Positions 34,630 through 44,702 of a stretch of 64,000 nucleotides of DNA are shown here, piece by piece; position 1 is the stretch's first letter, and each line of letters opens with the position of its first letter. The notes beneath the pieces were generated by a model. It had not been told where the DNA came from. It searched no databases and was given only the letters and a program-made list of their open reading frames with translations. The DNA lies in assembly GCA_016841205.1 (NCBI GenBank), contig JAENZP010000001.1, forward strand, positions 62,001 through 126,000. The letters are read 5' to 3'. Made by a program: the position numbers and the translations under genes. This DNA is from Desulfoscipio geothermicus. GTDB lineage: Bacteria > Bacillota > Desulfotomaculia > Desulfotomaculales > Desulfallaceae.

Positions 34630-34699
34630 ATTAATGAATTTTCATGTTCGCAAAAAGGTAACCTGCGCATTAATAGTCGGCACGCGACTAACAGTTTCC

Positions 34700-34843
34700 T
34701 CAAGTTGTACCGGAGGCAAAAAACATTAGCACCCCGGCAATGCCCATAAGCATTGCATACGGACCCGGCAACCCGCCGAGCATGGCCATCCCGATCAATG
34801 CAATACCACCAAAGCGCAGCAGTATTTTTACCGTCCTCTTCAT
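34700..34843 (-). CDS. Small membrane protein (47 aa)
   Basis: A short gene with ATG start and GAAAGG upstream. The product MKRTVKILLRFGGIALIGMA continues MLGGLPGPYAMLMGIAGVLM and FFASGTT, that is a basic N-terminus and a long Gly-rich hydrophobic hairpin with a Pro turn. No catalytic motif. It sits 37 nt after rimI on the same strand and before its own terminator, so it is probably the last gene of the tsaE-tsaB-rimI unit. Function unknown. Confidence 0.7.
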   Translation of the reverse strand: MKRTVKILLRFGGIALIGMAMLGGLPGPYAMLMGIAGVLMFFASGTT

Positions 34844-34879
34844 ATTGAACAACCTTTCACACTAAAGTTGTTAAATATG

Positions 34880-35371
34880 TCAAATGTCAAGGTCTGACTC
34901 CAAATTGTTCTTCCACATAATGATGGCGTCTTCCCGGCTATCCGAATAATAATTTTTTCTGCGGCCGTATTCTTCAAAACCCAGGCGAGCATATAAAGCC
35001 CGGGCCGGTGTATTAGAGGGACGCACTTCAAGTGTCATACGCTGACATCCTAGCATGATTGCCCTTTGGATAAGTTGGAGCATTAAGGCCATACCCAGAC
35101 CGTAGCCACGGTAATCCTGGTGTACAGCAATATTGGTAACATGGGATTCGTCTAAAATGACCCACATGCCCGCATAACCGGCTACTTTATAGGCATCCGT
35201 TAGAGCTACTATGTAATGGGCAAAATCATTATTTTGCAACTCGTATTCGAATGAATTTTTAGACCAGGGTGTGGGAAAAGAAACATTTTCAATTTGCAGA
35301 ACCTGATCCAACTGGTCTACCTGCATTTGCTCAAAAGTTATGTTTTTAGGGCATGCTGATTCTTTATCCAT
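34880..35371 (-). CDS. rimI: Ribosomal protein S18-alanine N-acetyltransferase
   Basis: GNAT acetyltransferase of 163 residues. The acetyl-CoA P-loop is VHQDYRGYGLGMALM, followed by MTLEVRPSNTPARALYARLG and FEEYGRRKNYYSD, which is the RimI signature. The start overlaps the tsaB end by 8 nt. The tsaE-tsaB-rimI order is the standard Firmicute arrangement, supporting the name. Confidence 0.93.
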   Translation of the reverse strand: MDKESACPKNITFEQMQVDQLDQVLQIENVSFPTPWSKNSFEYELQNNDFAHYIVALTDAYKVAGYAGMWVILDESHVTNIAVHQDYRGYGLGMALMLQLIQRAIMLGCQRMTLEVRPSNTPARALYARLGFEEYGRRKNYYSDSREDAIIMWKNNLESDLDI

Positions 35372-36074
35372 TGAACCGGCACCTTTCCCGCCATTTTAAT
35401 TCCGCTTCCGATTCCCGCACGTAATATGGCAGCAGCGTTAGAGGATCGGAAACTGCACCCGTCTGCAACTGCCGCAGACCCAGTTCCGCCACCGCCGCGC
35501 CCCTGGGAAACGATGCACACTCAGGCGCCAGGCAGGCACGTTCACCCATTTGAGATTTTAAGATACCCGCATATTCAGCTAAGCCATCTCCGATAAATGT
35601 AACTTGTTCCCCGTACCCTTCCAGCAATTCCAGGAGATCGTGTATACTCGCAGCCCGGGCAGGCATCAGGCAGTCCTGTCCTGTGCTGGTGCTGAGGTAC
35701 AGAGCGGCATAAACTTCGTTTTTCCGGGCATTAAGTATGGGACAAACCAATCCGGCACGACCGCTAAGCGGGTAGGCCAGCGCGTCTAAAGTTGGTACGC
35801 CAACTAGTGGCAGGCGTAATACCTGAGCCAGGGTGCGGGCGGTACTCATGCCGATGCGCAGCCCGGTAAAAGATCCTGGACCGGAGGAAACGGCAATGCC
35901 CGTCAGATGTTCTTTGTTGATACCTGCATCAGCCAGTGTATCCTTAACCATAGGCAGCAGGTTTACTGAATGGGTACGGCGATTGTTCACCATCCGCTCA
36001 GCCAGTATTTTCTCCTCTGTGGCTATCGCTACAGCAGCCACCGGAGTGGCTGCTTCAATGCCCAGCACAAACAC
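35364..36074 (-). CDS. tsaB: tRNA threonylcarbamoyl-adenosine protein TsaB
   Basis: Partner of TsaD in making t6A37 in ANN-decoding tRNAs. 236 residues with the ASKHA fold: LGIEAATPVAAVAIAT, SSGPGSFTGLRIGMSTAR and GVPTLDALAYP are characteristic. The C-terminal domain has the FIGDGLAEYAGIL segment. The start overlaps the end of tsaE by 20 nt. tsaD is not in the window. Confidence 0.94.
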   Translation of the reverse strand: MFVLGIEAATPVAAVAIATEEKILAERMVNNRRTHSVNLLPMVKDTLADAGINKEHLTGIAVSSGPGSFTGLRIGMSTARTLAQVLRLPLVGVPTLDALAYPLSGRAGLVCPILNARKNEVYAALYLSTSTGQDCLMPARAASIHDLLELLEGYGEQVTFIGDGLAEYAGILKSQMGERACLAPECASFPRGAAVAELGLRQLQTGAVSDPLTLLPYYVRESEAELKWRERCRFNG

Positions 36075-36534
36075 GCTGCATTAACTCCTCTACCAGTTTA
36101 TTATATCGGACACCCCGGGGTATTATCCGTAGTATTCTAAGATTATCATCACCCTGCTGCTTTTCTATAAAAATATCCAACCGCTCAGCGGGCAAATACT
36201 GTTCAACTAGTTCAGCCCATTCAACCATAGTAATTCCGGAGCCATAAAAGTATTCTTCAAACCCCAGATCCTCCAATTCTTCAGGACTGGCTAACCGGTA
36301 AACATCCAGATGATATAAAGGCAGCTTACCGTCATACTCATTGATCAAATTAAAGGTGGGACTGGTGACTCTCTCTATAATGCCCAAACCTTTGGCCACA
36401 CCGGCGGCAAAACAAGTCTTACCGGAGCCTAATTCTCCATTTAATGTAATAACGTCCCCTGCCTGCAGCAGGCCGCCCAGTATGGAACCCAAACCACCGG
36501 TCTCTGCGGCTGACAAAGTTTTTATGATTACCAA
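36055..36534 (-). CDS. tsaE: tRNA t6A biosynthesis ATPase TsaE
   Basis: P-loop ATPase supporting t6A synthesis with TsaB/TsaD. The frame opens at 36642, but the first 36 codons are AT-rich and have no site. GGGGG lies 7 nt before a TTG at 36534, so I start there (LVIIKTLSAAET...). Motifs: Walker A GELGSGKT, TSPTFNLINEY with the Thr/Ser switch, and the LYHLDVYRLASPEELEDLG helix. About 159 aa, normal size. First gene of the tsaE-tsaB-rimI operon. Confidence 0.92.
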   Translation of the reverse strand: MVIIKTLSAAETGGLGSILGGLLQAGDVITLNGELGSGKTCFAAGVAKGLGIIERVTSPTFNLINEYDGKLPLYHLDVYRLASPEELEDLGFEEYFYGSGITMVEWAELVEQYLPAERLDIFIEKQQGDDNLRILRIIPRGVRYNKLVEELMQRVCAGH

Positions 36535-36626
36535 AATACTACCCCCAAAAAACTTTAAACAACACGAAATAATAAGTAAAACTTTTTTGTCTATAGATAT
36601 TATTATAAACAAAGATGGACTCATTA

Positions 36627-36674
36627 AAAAGAGTGCAGACAAAAAAGAAGCGGACTGGCTTGTCCACTCTTTTT
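36627..36674 (-). terminator. Terminator after Spo0F-like gene
   Basis: AAAGAGTGGACA and TGTCTGCACTCTTT arms around a ~20-nt loop, then T5 on the minus strand. Confidence 0.7.
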
Positions 36675-36687
36675 ACATTATGTTTGT

Positions 36688-37080
36688 CTAACAAGATATA
36701 TTCTTTATTTCCCGGTGAGTAAAATCCTCTAAAAAATCTTTTATATCATCAACATCAAAGGGTTTGGCCATGCAGCAAAGTGCGCCTTGTTTCTGAGCTT
36801 GTAAAATAGTATCATCCGAGCCGTACGCAGTCATAATTACTACCTGGGTATCTGGAAGCATTTTTTTTATTTTGCTTAGCGCCTCTAGGCCACCCATCAA
36901 AGGCATGCGTACATCCATAAAAACCAGGTTGGGCTTTATAGCACGTACCTTCTCCACCGCTTCAAGGCCGTTTTGGGCTGTATGTACTCGGTGGCCAACC
37001 TCTTTAATTACTATATCCAACAGATAACGAACTCCCGGGTGATCATCAACGACCAGTATATCCATACAATTCGAGCCCAT
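36688..37080 (-). CDS. spo0F: Stand-alone response regulator, Spo0F-like
   Basis: About 130 residues and only a receiver domain: DDHPGVRYLL at the front, phospho-Asp in LVFMDVRMPLMGG, Thr in VIMTAYGSDD, and Lys in MAKPFDV. Start at the ATG at 37080 behind AAGGGTG; the frame begins 9 codons earlier. A single-domain receiver with this YGSDD/CMAKPFD pattern resembles Spo0F, the phosphorelay intermediate for sporulation, but orphan CheY-like proteins are also possible. The C-terminus has a short extra helix and NISC tail. Monocistronic. Confidence 0.75.
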   Translation of the reverse strand: MGSNCMDILVVDDHPGVRYLLDIVIKEVGHRVHTAQNGLEAVEKVRAIKPNLVFMDVRMPLMGGLEALSKIKKMLPDTQVVIMTAYGSDDTILQAQKQGALCCMAKPFDVDDIKDFLEDFTHREIKNISC

Positions 37081-37226
37081 AATAGCCACACCCTTCTTTT
37101 TCTGCAAAATTTTACATTTGATTGAATTTCAGTATATATATTCCAGACCTATAATTATATCTTCGACAGTTGATAGGGAAATCCTTTTTCTTTAAAACAT
37201 ATTTTTTATTTTTTTTATTTTTTATT

Positions 37227-38384
37227 CTAATTATTTATGTCGATTATCTTCCCGCAGGTATAAACTCTGTTTACAACAGTACCCAAATAAAATGGTTGTC
37301 CGCTTAAGACTACCACATCTCCGTCTTTCCCCGGCGTGATACTGCCGATGCGGTCATCCAAACCCAGCACCCTGGCCGCACCAATTGTAATAGCACCTAG
37401 CGCCTGTTCCTCGGATAGCCCACCTCGGGTAGTAAGCCCGGCGGAAATGAGCAGGTATTGTATAGGCACCACCGGATGATCGGTCATAATGGCGAAGCTT
37501 ACGCCCTGAGCGGCCAGTGCCGCCGCGGTTTTTAGCGAGCGGCCCATAAGCTCCACCTTGGCCCGGTTAATTAGCACCGGACCGACCACGGCCGGCACGC
37601 CGGCTGCAGCCAGCCTGTCCGCCACCAGATGGCCTTCAGTGCAATGCTCAATAACCAGGCGCAGGTTAAATTCATTGCCAATGCGCAGTGCGGTCATGAT
37701 ATCGTCCGCCCGGTGGGCATGCACCCGCAAGGGTATTTCCCGACGCAACACCCGGGCTACGGATTCCATCTTTAAATCTCTCTCTGGTGGTTCTGCCTTA
37801 CCGTTAAGCGCCCTGGCCTGTTTTTCAAGGTATTGCTGGCCACGCGCAAGCGTATCCCGCAACAAAGCGGCAGAGGCCATTCTGGTTACCGGCGTTTTTT
37901 TATTAGGCCCGTATACCCGCTTAGGATTTTCTCCTAGCGCTGCCTTTAGACCTGCGGGACAACTGATTACCATATCGTCCACCACCGAGCCACAGGTCTT
38001 CACAGCCACCATTTCGCCACCCAGTATATTGGCGCTGCCGGGACCGGTAACAACGGTAGTTACCCCTGCCTGAAGTGCGTCTTGAAAAGCCATATCCATA
38101 GGGTTGATGGCATCTATAGCCCGTAGGTGTGGTGTAACGGGGTCGGTAACTTCATTTAAGTCGTCCCCTTCTTCGTATATTTCCTCCAATATGCCCAAGT
38201 GAGTGTGGGCATCAATAAAACCGGGCATGATCACCATGCCCGCTGCATTATATATTTCAGACCCGTAGGGGATAGCAATGTTCTCTCCTACAGCGGTTAT
38301 TTTCCCATTTTCGATAAGCACAGTTCCCTGTGGCAAACGTGGACCGTGCATAGTCCAAATTTCGCCGTTAACGATGGCCTGCAT
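37227..38384 (-). CDS. Amidohydrolase (imidazolonepropionase-like)
   Basis: 385-residue metal-dependent hydrolase. The strand pair GTVLIENGKITAVGENIAIP starts the beta-sandwich, GFIDAHTHLGI provides the HxH metal ligands, HAHRADD and IEHCTEGH provide further His, and IMTDHPVV gives the catalytic Asp. The C-terminal sandwich (GSITPGKDGDVVVLSGQPF) closes the fold. Substrate unknown; members act on cyclic amides and related bonds. Monocistronic by spacing. Confidence 0.87.
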   Translation of the reverse strand: MQAIVNGEIWTMHGPRLPQGTVLIENGKITAVGENIAIPYGSEIYNAAGMVIMPGFIDAHTHLGILEEIYEEGDDLNEVTDPVTPHLRAIDAINPMDMAFQDALQAGVTTVVTGPGSANILGGEMVAVKTCGSVVDDMVISCPAGLKAALGENPKRVYGPNKKTPVTRMASAALLRDTLARGQQYLEKQARALNGKAEPPERDLKMESVARVLRREIPLRVHAHRADDIMTALRIGNEFNLRLVIEHCTEGHLVADRLAAAGVPAVVGPVLINRAKVELMGRSLKTAAALAAQGVSFAIMTDHPVVPIQYLLISAGLTTRGGLSEEQALGAITIGAARVLGLDDRIGSITPGKDGDVVVLSGQPFYLGTVVNRVYTCGKIIDINN

Positions 38385-38442
38385 GCTATCATCTCCAAGT
38401 AGTATCTTTCCACAATAGCTGCTTCTTTTCCTTTAATTGTGC

Positions 38443-39165
38443 TCAATTTTTGCTCGACAAAAACTGAGTGCAGGCTTCAATAAAAGCAATAAATATACTT
38501 AATATGAAAGGATATTTAAAATACATATTTTCAGGATGAAATTGTACACCCAGCGCAAAATTTTTGTCGTCTGTGCATTCAATAGCCTCTACTACATTGT
38601 CTTCGGCCATTGCTGATATTACTATGTTCTTACCTAAATTGTCAATCATTTGGTGATGAAAAGAGTTCACTCTTACCATGTCCCTGCCCAATATGCGCTG
38701 CAGCAGTGAGCTTTTGAATATTTTTATGTTGTGGGTAGCATACCAGCGTGGTGCCTGCTGGCTGTGCTGCAGTGGCCGGTTGGTCATCAGACTGATGTCT
38801 TGACAGATACCTCCCCCCGCAGCCACATTAATCACCTGCATACCTCTGCATATTCCTAAAACCGGTACTCCCTGCTCTAGGGCCATCCGAGTTAGAAGTA
38901 TTTCAAAACTGTCCCGCAGTGGGTCTATATAACCATTTACCGGTAAAGGCTCTTCGTCAAAATAAAAAGGGTCGATATCACCTCCGCCCGATAGCAGCAC
39001 ACCGTCCAGCTTGGTTAGTAAAGAAGCGGCATGCTCATTGCTCCGGTGGGGTATCAGCAGAGGCACCCCACCGGCCGCCTGAATCGCCTGCACATAGTCA
39101 TCCCCAATGGTAAACTTTTTGGTATCTTCATCATAACTGCATGTAATACCGATCAGTGGATACAT
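38443..39165 (-). CDS. Gamma-glutamyl-gamma-aminobutyrate hydrolase-type amidotransferase
   Basis: Class I glutamine amidotransferase-like protein of 240 residues (peptidase C26, PuuD/YvdE group). LLSGGGDIDPFYFDEEP, PVLGICRGMQVINVAAGG (nucleophile Cys) and ALGVQFHPE (His-x-Glu of the triad) are all present. PuuD cleaves gamma-Glu-GABA in putrescine breakdown, but no puu genes are near, so the substrate is uncertain. It has an ATG start in a 180-nt gap containing the mazEF terminator. Confidence 0.9.
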   Translation of the reverse strand: MYPLIGITCSYDEDTKKFTIGDDYVQAIQAAGGVPLLIPHRSNEHAASLLTKLDGVLLSGGGDIDPFYFDEEPLPVNGYIDPLRDSFEILLTRMALEQGVPVLGICRGMQVINVAAGGGICQDISLMTNRPLQHSQQAPRWYATHNIKIFKSSLLQRILGRDMVRVNSFHHQMIDNLGKNIVISAMAEDNVVEAIECTDDKNFALGVQFHPENMYFKYPFILSIFIAFIEACTQFLSSKN

Positions 39166-39262
39166 TCATAAACCCCCTTCCTTTAATAAACTATATGGGA
39201 AGTGGGACAGATATTGCATCTTGTACAAACTAAATTTTTATATTTCATAAGTTTAGTGCATA

Positions 39263-39293
39263 AAAAGCCGTAACCTTTTCAGGCAACGGCTTT
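39263..39293 (-). terminator. Terminator after mazEF
   Basis: AAAGCCGT and ACGGCTTT arms with GCC/GGT extension around a ~6-nt loop, then TTTTA on the minus strand. Confidence 0.75.
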
Positions 39294-39345
39294 ATATATA
39301 AAATATGTATTAACTTATATATCAAATAACTTAAATATGTATGTA

Positions 39346-39696
39346 TTAGATATCCATAAGACCGAGACTTATTTCCACTGCCTGGTCAACTTTGACCATC
39401 ATGTCAGTCTGCAGTGAAGTTACTTTTTCCAGCAACCTGCTTTTGTCAATGGTACGTATCTGTTCCAAAAGGATTACTGAATTTTTGCCCAACCCATCTC
39501 GTTCCGACGGTAATTCTACATGTGTGGGTAGCTTAGCTTTAGATATTTGGGAGGTAATGGCGGCAACAATAGTGGTTGGGCTGTATTGGTTGCCAATGTC
39601 GTTTTGTAGTATTAATACCGGTCGCGTACCCCCCTGTTCCGACCCCACTACAGGGCTGAGGTCGGCGTAATAAATTTCACCACGGCGTATTTGCAT
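39346..39696 (-). CDS. ndoA: MazF/EndoA-type mRNA interferase toxin
   Basis: 116-residue toxin that cleaves mRNA at specific short sequences when freed from its antitoxin. PemK/MazF fold: [20 protein letters not shown] with the catalytic Arg, [22 protein letters not shown] and the [13 protein letters not shown] strand. Length and sequence pattern match Bacillus EndoA. The start codon overlaps the antitoxin stop by 1 nt. Confidence 0.95.
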   Translation of the reverse strand: MQIRRGEIYYADLSPVVGSEQGGTRPVLILQNDIGNQYSPTTIVAAITSQISKAKLPTHVELPSERDGLGKNSVILLEQIRTIDKSRLLEKVTSLQTDMMVKVDQAVEISLGLMDI

Positions 39697-39974
39697 TATC
39701 GCTTGCCTCCTGCTAAAGACTCGTCGAATGCCGGCGCCACCTCGGATTCCAGTCTGTACTGTTCAATGGCCAGGGATAGGTTTATGGTAGCCATTTCCAC
39801 ATAACCTTTTTTCATTTGTTCCCTTAATGTTTGACGTTTTCGCTCGGCAAGGTAAAGCTTCATGGCCTCCCGGACAAATTCACTCCGGTTTTGTTTCTCA
39901 GCGGCTGCAATACAATCTATCTCGGTAAGTAGATAATCCGGCAGGCTGATCATGATACGCTTTACTTGTGCCAC
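39696..39974 (-). CDS. ndoAI: MazE/EndoAI-type antitoxin
   Basis: 92-residue ribbon-helix-helix antitoxin that neutralises and represses the toxin gene. The start is a GTG at 39974 behind GGAGG with 9 nt spacing; the longer frame to 40043 lacks a site. The RHH core reads [20 protein letters not shown] then [14 protein letters not shown]. The C-terminal toxin-binding tail is acidic ([15 protein letters not shown]). Immediately precedes the toxin. Confidence 0.92.
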   Translation of the reverse strand: MAQVKRIMISLPDYLLTEIDCIAAAEKQNRSEFVREAMKLYLAERKRQTLREQMKKGYVEMATINLSLAIEQYRLESEVAPAFDESLAGGKR

Positions 39975-40061
39975 CTGTAACAACCTCCAGTATACACATT
40001 TTATATAAAACAAATATATATAATTATATACACGGATAGCCACCTTATGTCAATACAGACT

Positions 40062-40559
40062 TTATTTTTCATCCTTTGCTGCCAGAGGTTGGCGAGAGAG
40101 GGCAATTTTACCCGTACGTACCATTTCAACAATACCCTGGTGCTCCAGTACTTGAGTAAAGGCGCTAATCTTTTGCTCGTCGCCAATAATCTGGATGACC
40201 ATCGTTTCTTGGCCAACGTCCACGATATTAGCGCGGAATATTTCTACGATATCCACGATATCCCGGCGTGTTTCCGGGTTCGCCTGGATCTTTATCAAGG
40301 CTAGTTCTCTTTCGATGACATTGCGGTCCTCCAGCTTGGTAATCTTAAGCACATCCACTAGTTTAGATAGTTGTTGAATAACCTGCTCCAATTCGCGCTC
40401 GTCTCCTTTAACTACAAGGGTAATTCTGGAGACATCAGGTTCTTCGGTATAACCGGCGGCAATACTTTCGATATTAAATACCCGCCTGCTTAATAATCCC
40501 GTAATACGAGCTAAAACGCCGGGTTTGTTTAAGGCGATAACCGCTAAAGTGTGGGTCAT
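40062..40559 (-). CDS. ilvN: Acetolactate synthase small subunit
   Basis: Regulatory subunit of acetohydroxyacid synthase, conferring valine feedback. 165 residues: an N-terminal ACT domain (AVIALNKPGVLARITGLLSR, NIESIAAGYTEEPDVSRI) and a C-terminal domain (DIVEIFRANIVDVGQETMVI). The catalytic ilvB is not next to it, which is unusual; it follows glnA (205 nt) on the same strand. Start ATG with GGGAGGAATT upstream. Confidence 0.93.
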   Translation of the reverse strand: MTHTLAVIALNKPGVLARITGLLSRRVFNIESIAAGYTEEPDVSRITLVVKGDERELEQVIQQLSKLVDVLKITKLEDRNVIERELALIKIQANPETRRDIVDIVEIFRANIVDVGQETMVIQIIGDEQKISAFTQVLEHQGIVEMVRTGKIALSRQPLAAKDEK

Positions 40560-40710
40560 ATAAATTCCTCCCTAGTTTAATTAATTGGATTATGCTGCAT
40601 ACCATAGTCTCATAGTATTACTGAAGCCTGATGGATTTAGGATAAAAATATTTTAACACAAGTTAACAGCCCACCCAAATATAATTTGGCAGAAATCAAA
40701 AGATCCACAA

Positions 40711-40732
40711 AACAGGTCGGTAGTTACCTGTT
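40711..40732 (-). terminator. Terminator after glnA
   Basis: AACAGGT-AACTACCG-ACCTGTT hairpin with TTTTG following on the minus strand, 33 nt after the glnA stop. Confidence 0.7.
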
Positions 40733-40764
40733 AATGTGAATCTTTTCATATGCGCTGATTTTGT

Positions 40765-42096
40765 TTAAAACTTGGTAAGGTATTGCTCCAATTCCCAGGG
40801 GTGCACTTGCTGCCGGTAGTTGTTCCACTCAATGCGCTTGGCTTCCAAAAAACGCTGTATAACGTGCGGGCCAAGGGCATCCATGATCACCTGGTCAGTT
40901 GACAATTGATACATTGCTTCTTTAAGACTTTCGGGCAGTGTCGCTATGCCCAGCTCATCACGCTCCTGCGGTGTCAATTCATATATATTACGGTCACAGG
41001 GTGTTGGTGGTACAATCTTATTTTTTAGACCGTCAAGTCCCGCCTCAAGGCATGCCGCCAAGGCTAAATAGGGGTTGCAGGACGGGTCCGGGCTGCGTAA
41101 CTCAATACGGGTAGACTGGCCTCGTTTAGCAGGCACCCTAATCAGCGGGCTGCGGTTGCGGTAAGACCAAGCAATGTATACCGGTGCCTCATAGCCAGAA
41201 ACCAACCTTTTATAAGAGTTTATGGTAGGGTTAATGATGGAAGTGATGGCAGGAATATGCCGCATCAGCCCTCCAATATAATAAAGGCAATCCTGGCTGA
41301 GCTGGTTTGGTGTATCGGGATCGTAAAATGCATTAATACCGTCTTTCATCAGCGACTGATTTAAGTGCATGCCCGATCCTGCAATGCCAAAAACCGGCTT
41401 GGGCATAAAAGTGGCATGCAAGCCATGCCGCTGGGCAATGGTACGTACCACAAACTTAAAGGTTACAATTTTATCGGCGATATCCAGGGCATTGGAATAC
41501 TTAAAATCAATTTCGTGCTGGCCGGGTGCCACTTCGTGATGGGAGGCTTCAATTTCAAAGCCCATTTGCTCCAAGTTGAGCACCATATCCCGGCGGGCGT
41601 TTTCACCAAAGTCAACCGGAGTCATATCGAAATAACCGGCCTGGTCCTGGGTAATAGTGGTCGGCCTGCCGTCCTCATCCACGTAGAAAAGAAAAAACTC
41701 AGCCTCGGGACCAACGCTCATCGTGTAACCCATTTCCTCCGCTTCAGCAATGGCCCTGCGCAAAACGTAGCGTGGGTCGCCGATAAAAGGGGTGTCGTCG
41801 GAATTATATATATCACAGATTAATCTTGCTACCGCGCCGTCACGTGGTTTCCATGGGAAAACCACAAATGTTGACGGATCGGGATGCAGGTACATATCGG
41901 ATTCCTCAATGCGTACAAAACCTTCTATTGATGAACCATCAAACATTAACTCATTATTCAACGCCTTTTCCAATTGTTCTACGGTAATGGAAACATTTTT
42001 TAAGACACCAAATATGTCGGTAAACTGTAAACGTATGAATTTAACACCATAGTCCTTTACCATAGTACGCACGTCATCACTAGTAAATGCAGGCAC
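40765..42096 (-). CDS. glnA: Glutamine synthetase type I
   Basis: Makes glutamine from glutamate, ammonia and ATP. 443 residues, the GSI-alpha size of Firmicutes: grasp domain start [36 protein letters not shown] latch, catalytic GPEAEFF and [23 protein letters not shown], and the [20 protein letters not shown] substrate loop. Its mRNA leader (42100-42300) contains two hexaloop hairpins and a terminator, i.e. ANTAR-dependent antitermination is likely, with the regulator encoded just upstream. Start ATG behind AGGAGAGG. Confidence 0.97.
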   Translation of the reverse strand: MPAFTSDDVRTMVKDYGVKFIRLQFTDIFGVLKNVSITVEQLEKALNNELMFDGSSIEGFVRIEESDMYLHPDPSTFVVFPWKPRDGAVARLICDIYNSDDTPFIGDPRYVLRRAIAEAEEMGYTMSVGPEAEFFLFYVDEDGRPTTITQDQAGYFDMTPVDFGENARRDMVLNLEQMGFEIEASHHEVAPGQHEIDFKYSNALDIADKIVTFKFVVRTIAQRHGLHATFMPKPVFGIAGSGMHLNQSLMKDGINAFYDPDTPNQLSQDCLYYIGGLMRHIPAITSIINPTINSYKRLVSGYEAPVYIAWSYRNRSPLIRVPAKRGQSTRIELRSPDPSCNPYLALAACLEAGLDGLKNKIVPPTPCDRNIYELTPQERDELGIATLPESLKEAMYQLSTDQVIMDALGPHVIQRFLEAKRIEWNNYRQQVHPWELEQYLTKF

Positions 42097-42155
42097 TATA
42101 AGTCACACCTCTCCTTAAAAAGAGGCACAATGAGTATTCCAATATATAATATTAC

Positions 42156-42237
42156 AAAAAAACCCACACTGACAGAATTTTCGCGCAAACTGTCAAGTGG
42201 GCTTCGTTGCCCTTATTTTAGATACGCCATTGTACCT
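42156..42237 (-). promoter_or_regulatory. ANTAR-type antiterminator/terminator leader of glnA
   Basis: Read on the minus strand. Hairpin P1 (42237-42220) is AGGTAC-AATGGC-GTATCT, a 6-bp stem with hexaloop A1..G4. A 7-nt linker follows, then hairpin P2 (42212-42199), GGGC-AACGAA-GCCC, again A1..G4. The P2 3' arm overlaps the 5' arm of a terminator (42201-42163: CCCACTTGACAG with CTGTCAGTGTGGG) ending in T7. These are the two hexaloops and the mutually exclusive terminator known for ANTAR targets. Pairing checked by eye only. Confidence 0.88.
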
Positions 42238-42259
42238 TTAAAATTATTTTGATTGTTTT

Positions 42260-42302
42260 TTGTGCTATGATATAGTATATGCTATCCAACAGTATAGCAC
42301 AA
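42260..42302 (-). promoter_or_regulatory. glnA promoter inside an inverted repeat
   Basis: Minus strand: TTGTGC (-35), 17 nt, TATACT (-10). TTGTGCTAT and ATAGCACAA arms flank it, a possible operator. Transcription from here would begin upstream of the ANTAR leader. Confidence 0.6.
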
Positions 42303-42327
42303 GTATGTTTTAATTTCAGTATTTTTG

Positions 42328-42912
42328 CTATTTATTTAATGAGTGGGCCATAATAACCGCTTCGGCTACCAATCGTATGCTAACCCGCTTATTCATACTC
42401 TGGCGCTGCATGCGTTTAAAAGCTTCGGCTTCAGTTAAGCCCTGAGTTTCCATTAAAATACCCTTGGCCCGCTCTACAATTTTTCTGGTTTCCAGTGTTT
42501 CCTGCAATTCCTTAATCTTTTGTTCCAGGATGGTAATCTCTTGATATTTAGACATGGCCAGCTCCACAGCCGGTAACAGTGACATTTCTCCCATGGGTTT
42601 GATTAGTAGTGCAAATACCCCGGCTTCCTTGGCCTTTTCCATTATGCTTTGCTCTTCGGATATGCTGGTAACAAGCACTGGTGCTAATTTATCTTCGTGT
42701 ACTATTTTGGCCACCTGCAGTCCGTCCATGCCGCCAGGTAGGGCGGCATCTATAATTAGTAAATCAGGCTCTCTGCTGCGCACAAGTTTAATTGCGCTTA
42801 GGCCATCGCCAGCCTCTCCCACAACCCAGTGGCCATACTTGGTGAGCATAGCCTTTACATTTTTGCGCCAAACGTTATCGGAGTCGATTAATATTACCCT
42901 GTATTCACCCAT
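42328..42912 (-). CDS. ANTAR-domain response regulator (antiterminator)
   Basis: 194-residue RNA-binding regulator. Receiver domain: IDSDN acidic residues, phospho-Asp in LLIIDAALPGGMDG, Ser/Thr in VLVTSIS and Lys in LLIKPMGE. A coiled coil (about 120-145) is followed by an ANTAR domain (about 140-192: VERAKGILMETQGLTEAEAF then KRMQRQSMNKRVSIRLVAEA). It probably dimerises on phosphorylation and binds paired hexaloop hairpins to prevent termination. Such hairpins lie in front of glnA and of this gene itself. No cognate kinase is in the window. A known precedent is NitR near clostridial glnA. Confidence 0.92.
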   Translation of the reverse strand: MGEYRVILIDSDNVWRKNVKAMLTKYGHWVVGEAGDGLSAIKLVRSREPDLLIIDAALPGGMDGLQVAKIVHEDKLAPVLVTSISEEQSIMEKAKEAGVFALLIKPMGEMSLLPAVELAMSKYQEITILEQKIKELQETLETRKIVERAKGILMETQGLTEAEAFKRMQRQSMNKRVSIRLVAEAVIMAHSLNK

Positions 42913-42934
42913 GAAGGCCGCCCTCCTGTATAAA

Positions 42935-43012
42935 CAATAAAAATACCCGTGCAGGTATTATTATAACCTACATCGGGCAATCTTTGCCATTTAAGGATAC
43001 ATCATTGTATCC
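42935..43012 (-). promoter_or_regulatory. ANTAR-type leader of the ANTAR regulator gene
   Basis: Minus strand: P1 (43012-42995) GGATAC-AATGAT-GTATCC, perfect 6-bp stem with A1..G4 hexaloop, almost the same as glnA P1. Then P2-like GGCA-AAGAT-TGCC (42988-42976; a 5-nt loop, so not a perfect hexaloop) whose 3' arm overlaps a terminator (42977-42946: CCCG..AGGT / ACCT..CGGG) followed by TATTTTTATT. Suggests autoregulation by antitermination. Confidence 0.7.
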
Positions 43013-43180
43013 CTTTATTTATTTTAAACTAAATTAAATTATATCAATATATTTTGGAAAAGCAATGATTTTTTTTTTCATTATATAAAAATTATACTCT
43101 TCTTCTGTCCATAAGTAATAGGATAGTTTTTTCAGAGTAACAACTTGGAGTTTAATTCCAAAACGAATTTTACCATAAGT

Positions 43181-44515
<1,335 letters not shown>

Positions 44516-44687
44516 TTAAATAAACCCTCCTAAACGTCTTTGTTTAGTTATTAAGCTATGATAGCGCCGCTGCTACCCTGCCGGCTATATCCCTAAGGAG
44601 ATAGCCTTAAAATTTGTCAATTCCACGGGGTTGTCTGCTAATCGTTTTATAATTAGTTAAATTATGTAGTTGTGGAAACAAAAACAT

Positions 44688-44702
44688 TTTCTTATCGTGA
44701 AA
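44688..44702. promoter_or_regulatory. IclR-type operator (sub-type A) in gdhA/iclR gap
   Basis: TTTCTTATCGTGAAA; reverse complement TTTCACGATAAGAAA. It is nearly identical to the site at 46145-46159 before gltB. Confidence 0.6.

Noticed and set aside
44520-44640. gdhA leader hairpin as an ANTAR target
   Set aside because: GGCTAT..ATAGCC hairpin has no A1..G4 hexaloop and no terminator follows.
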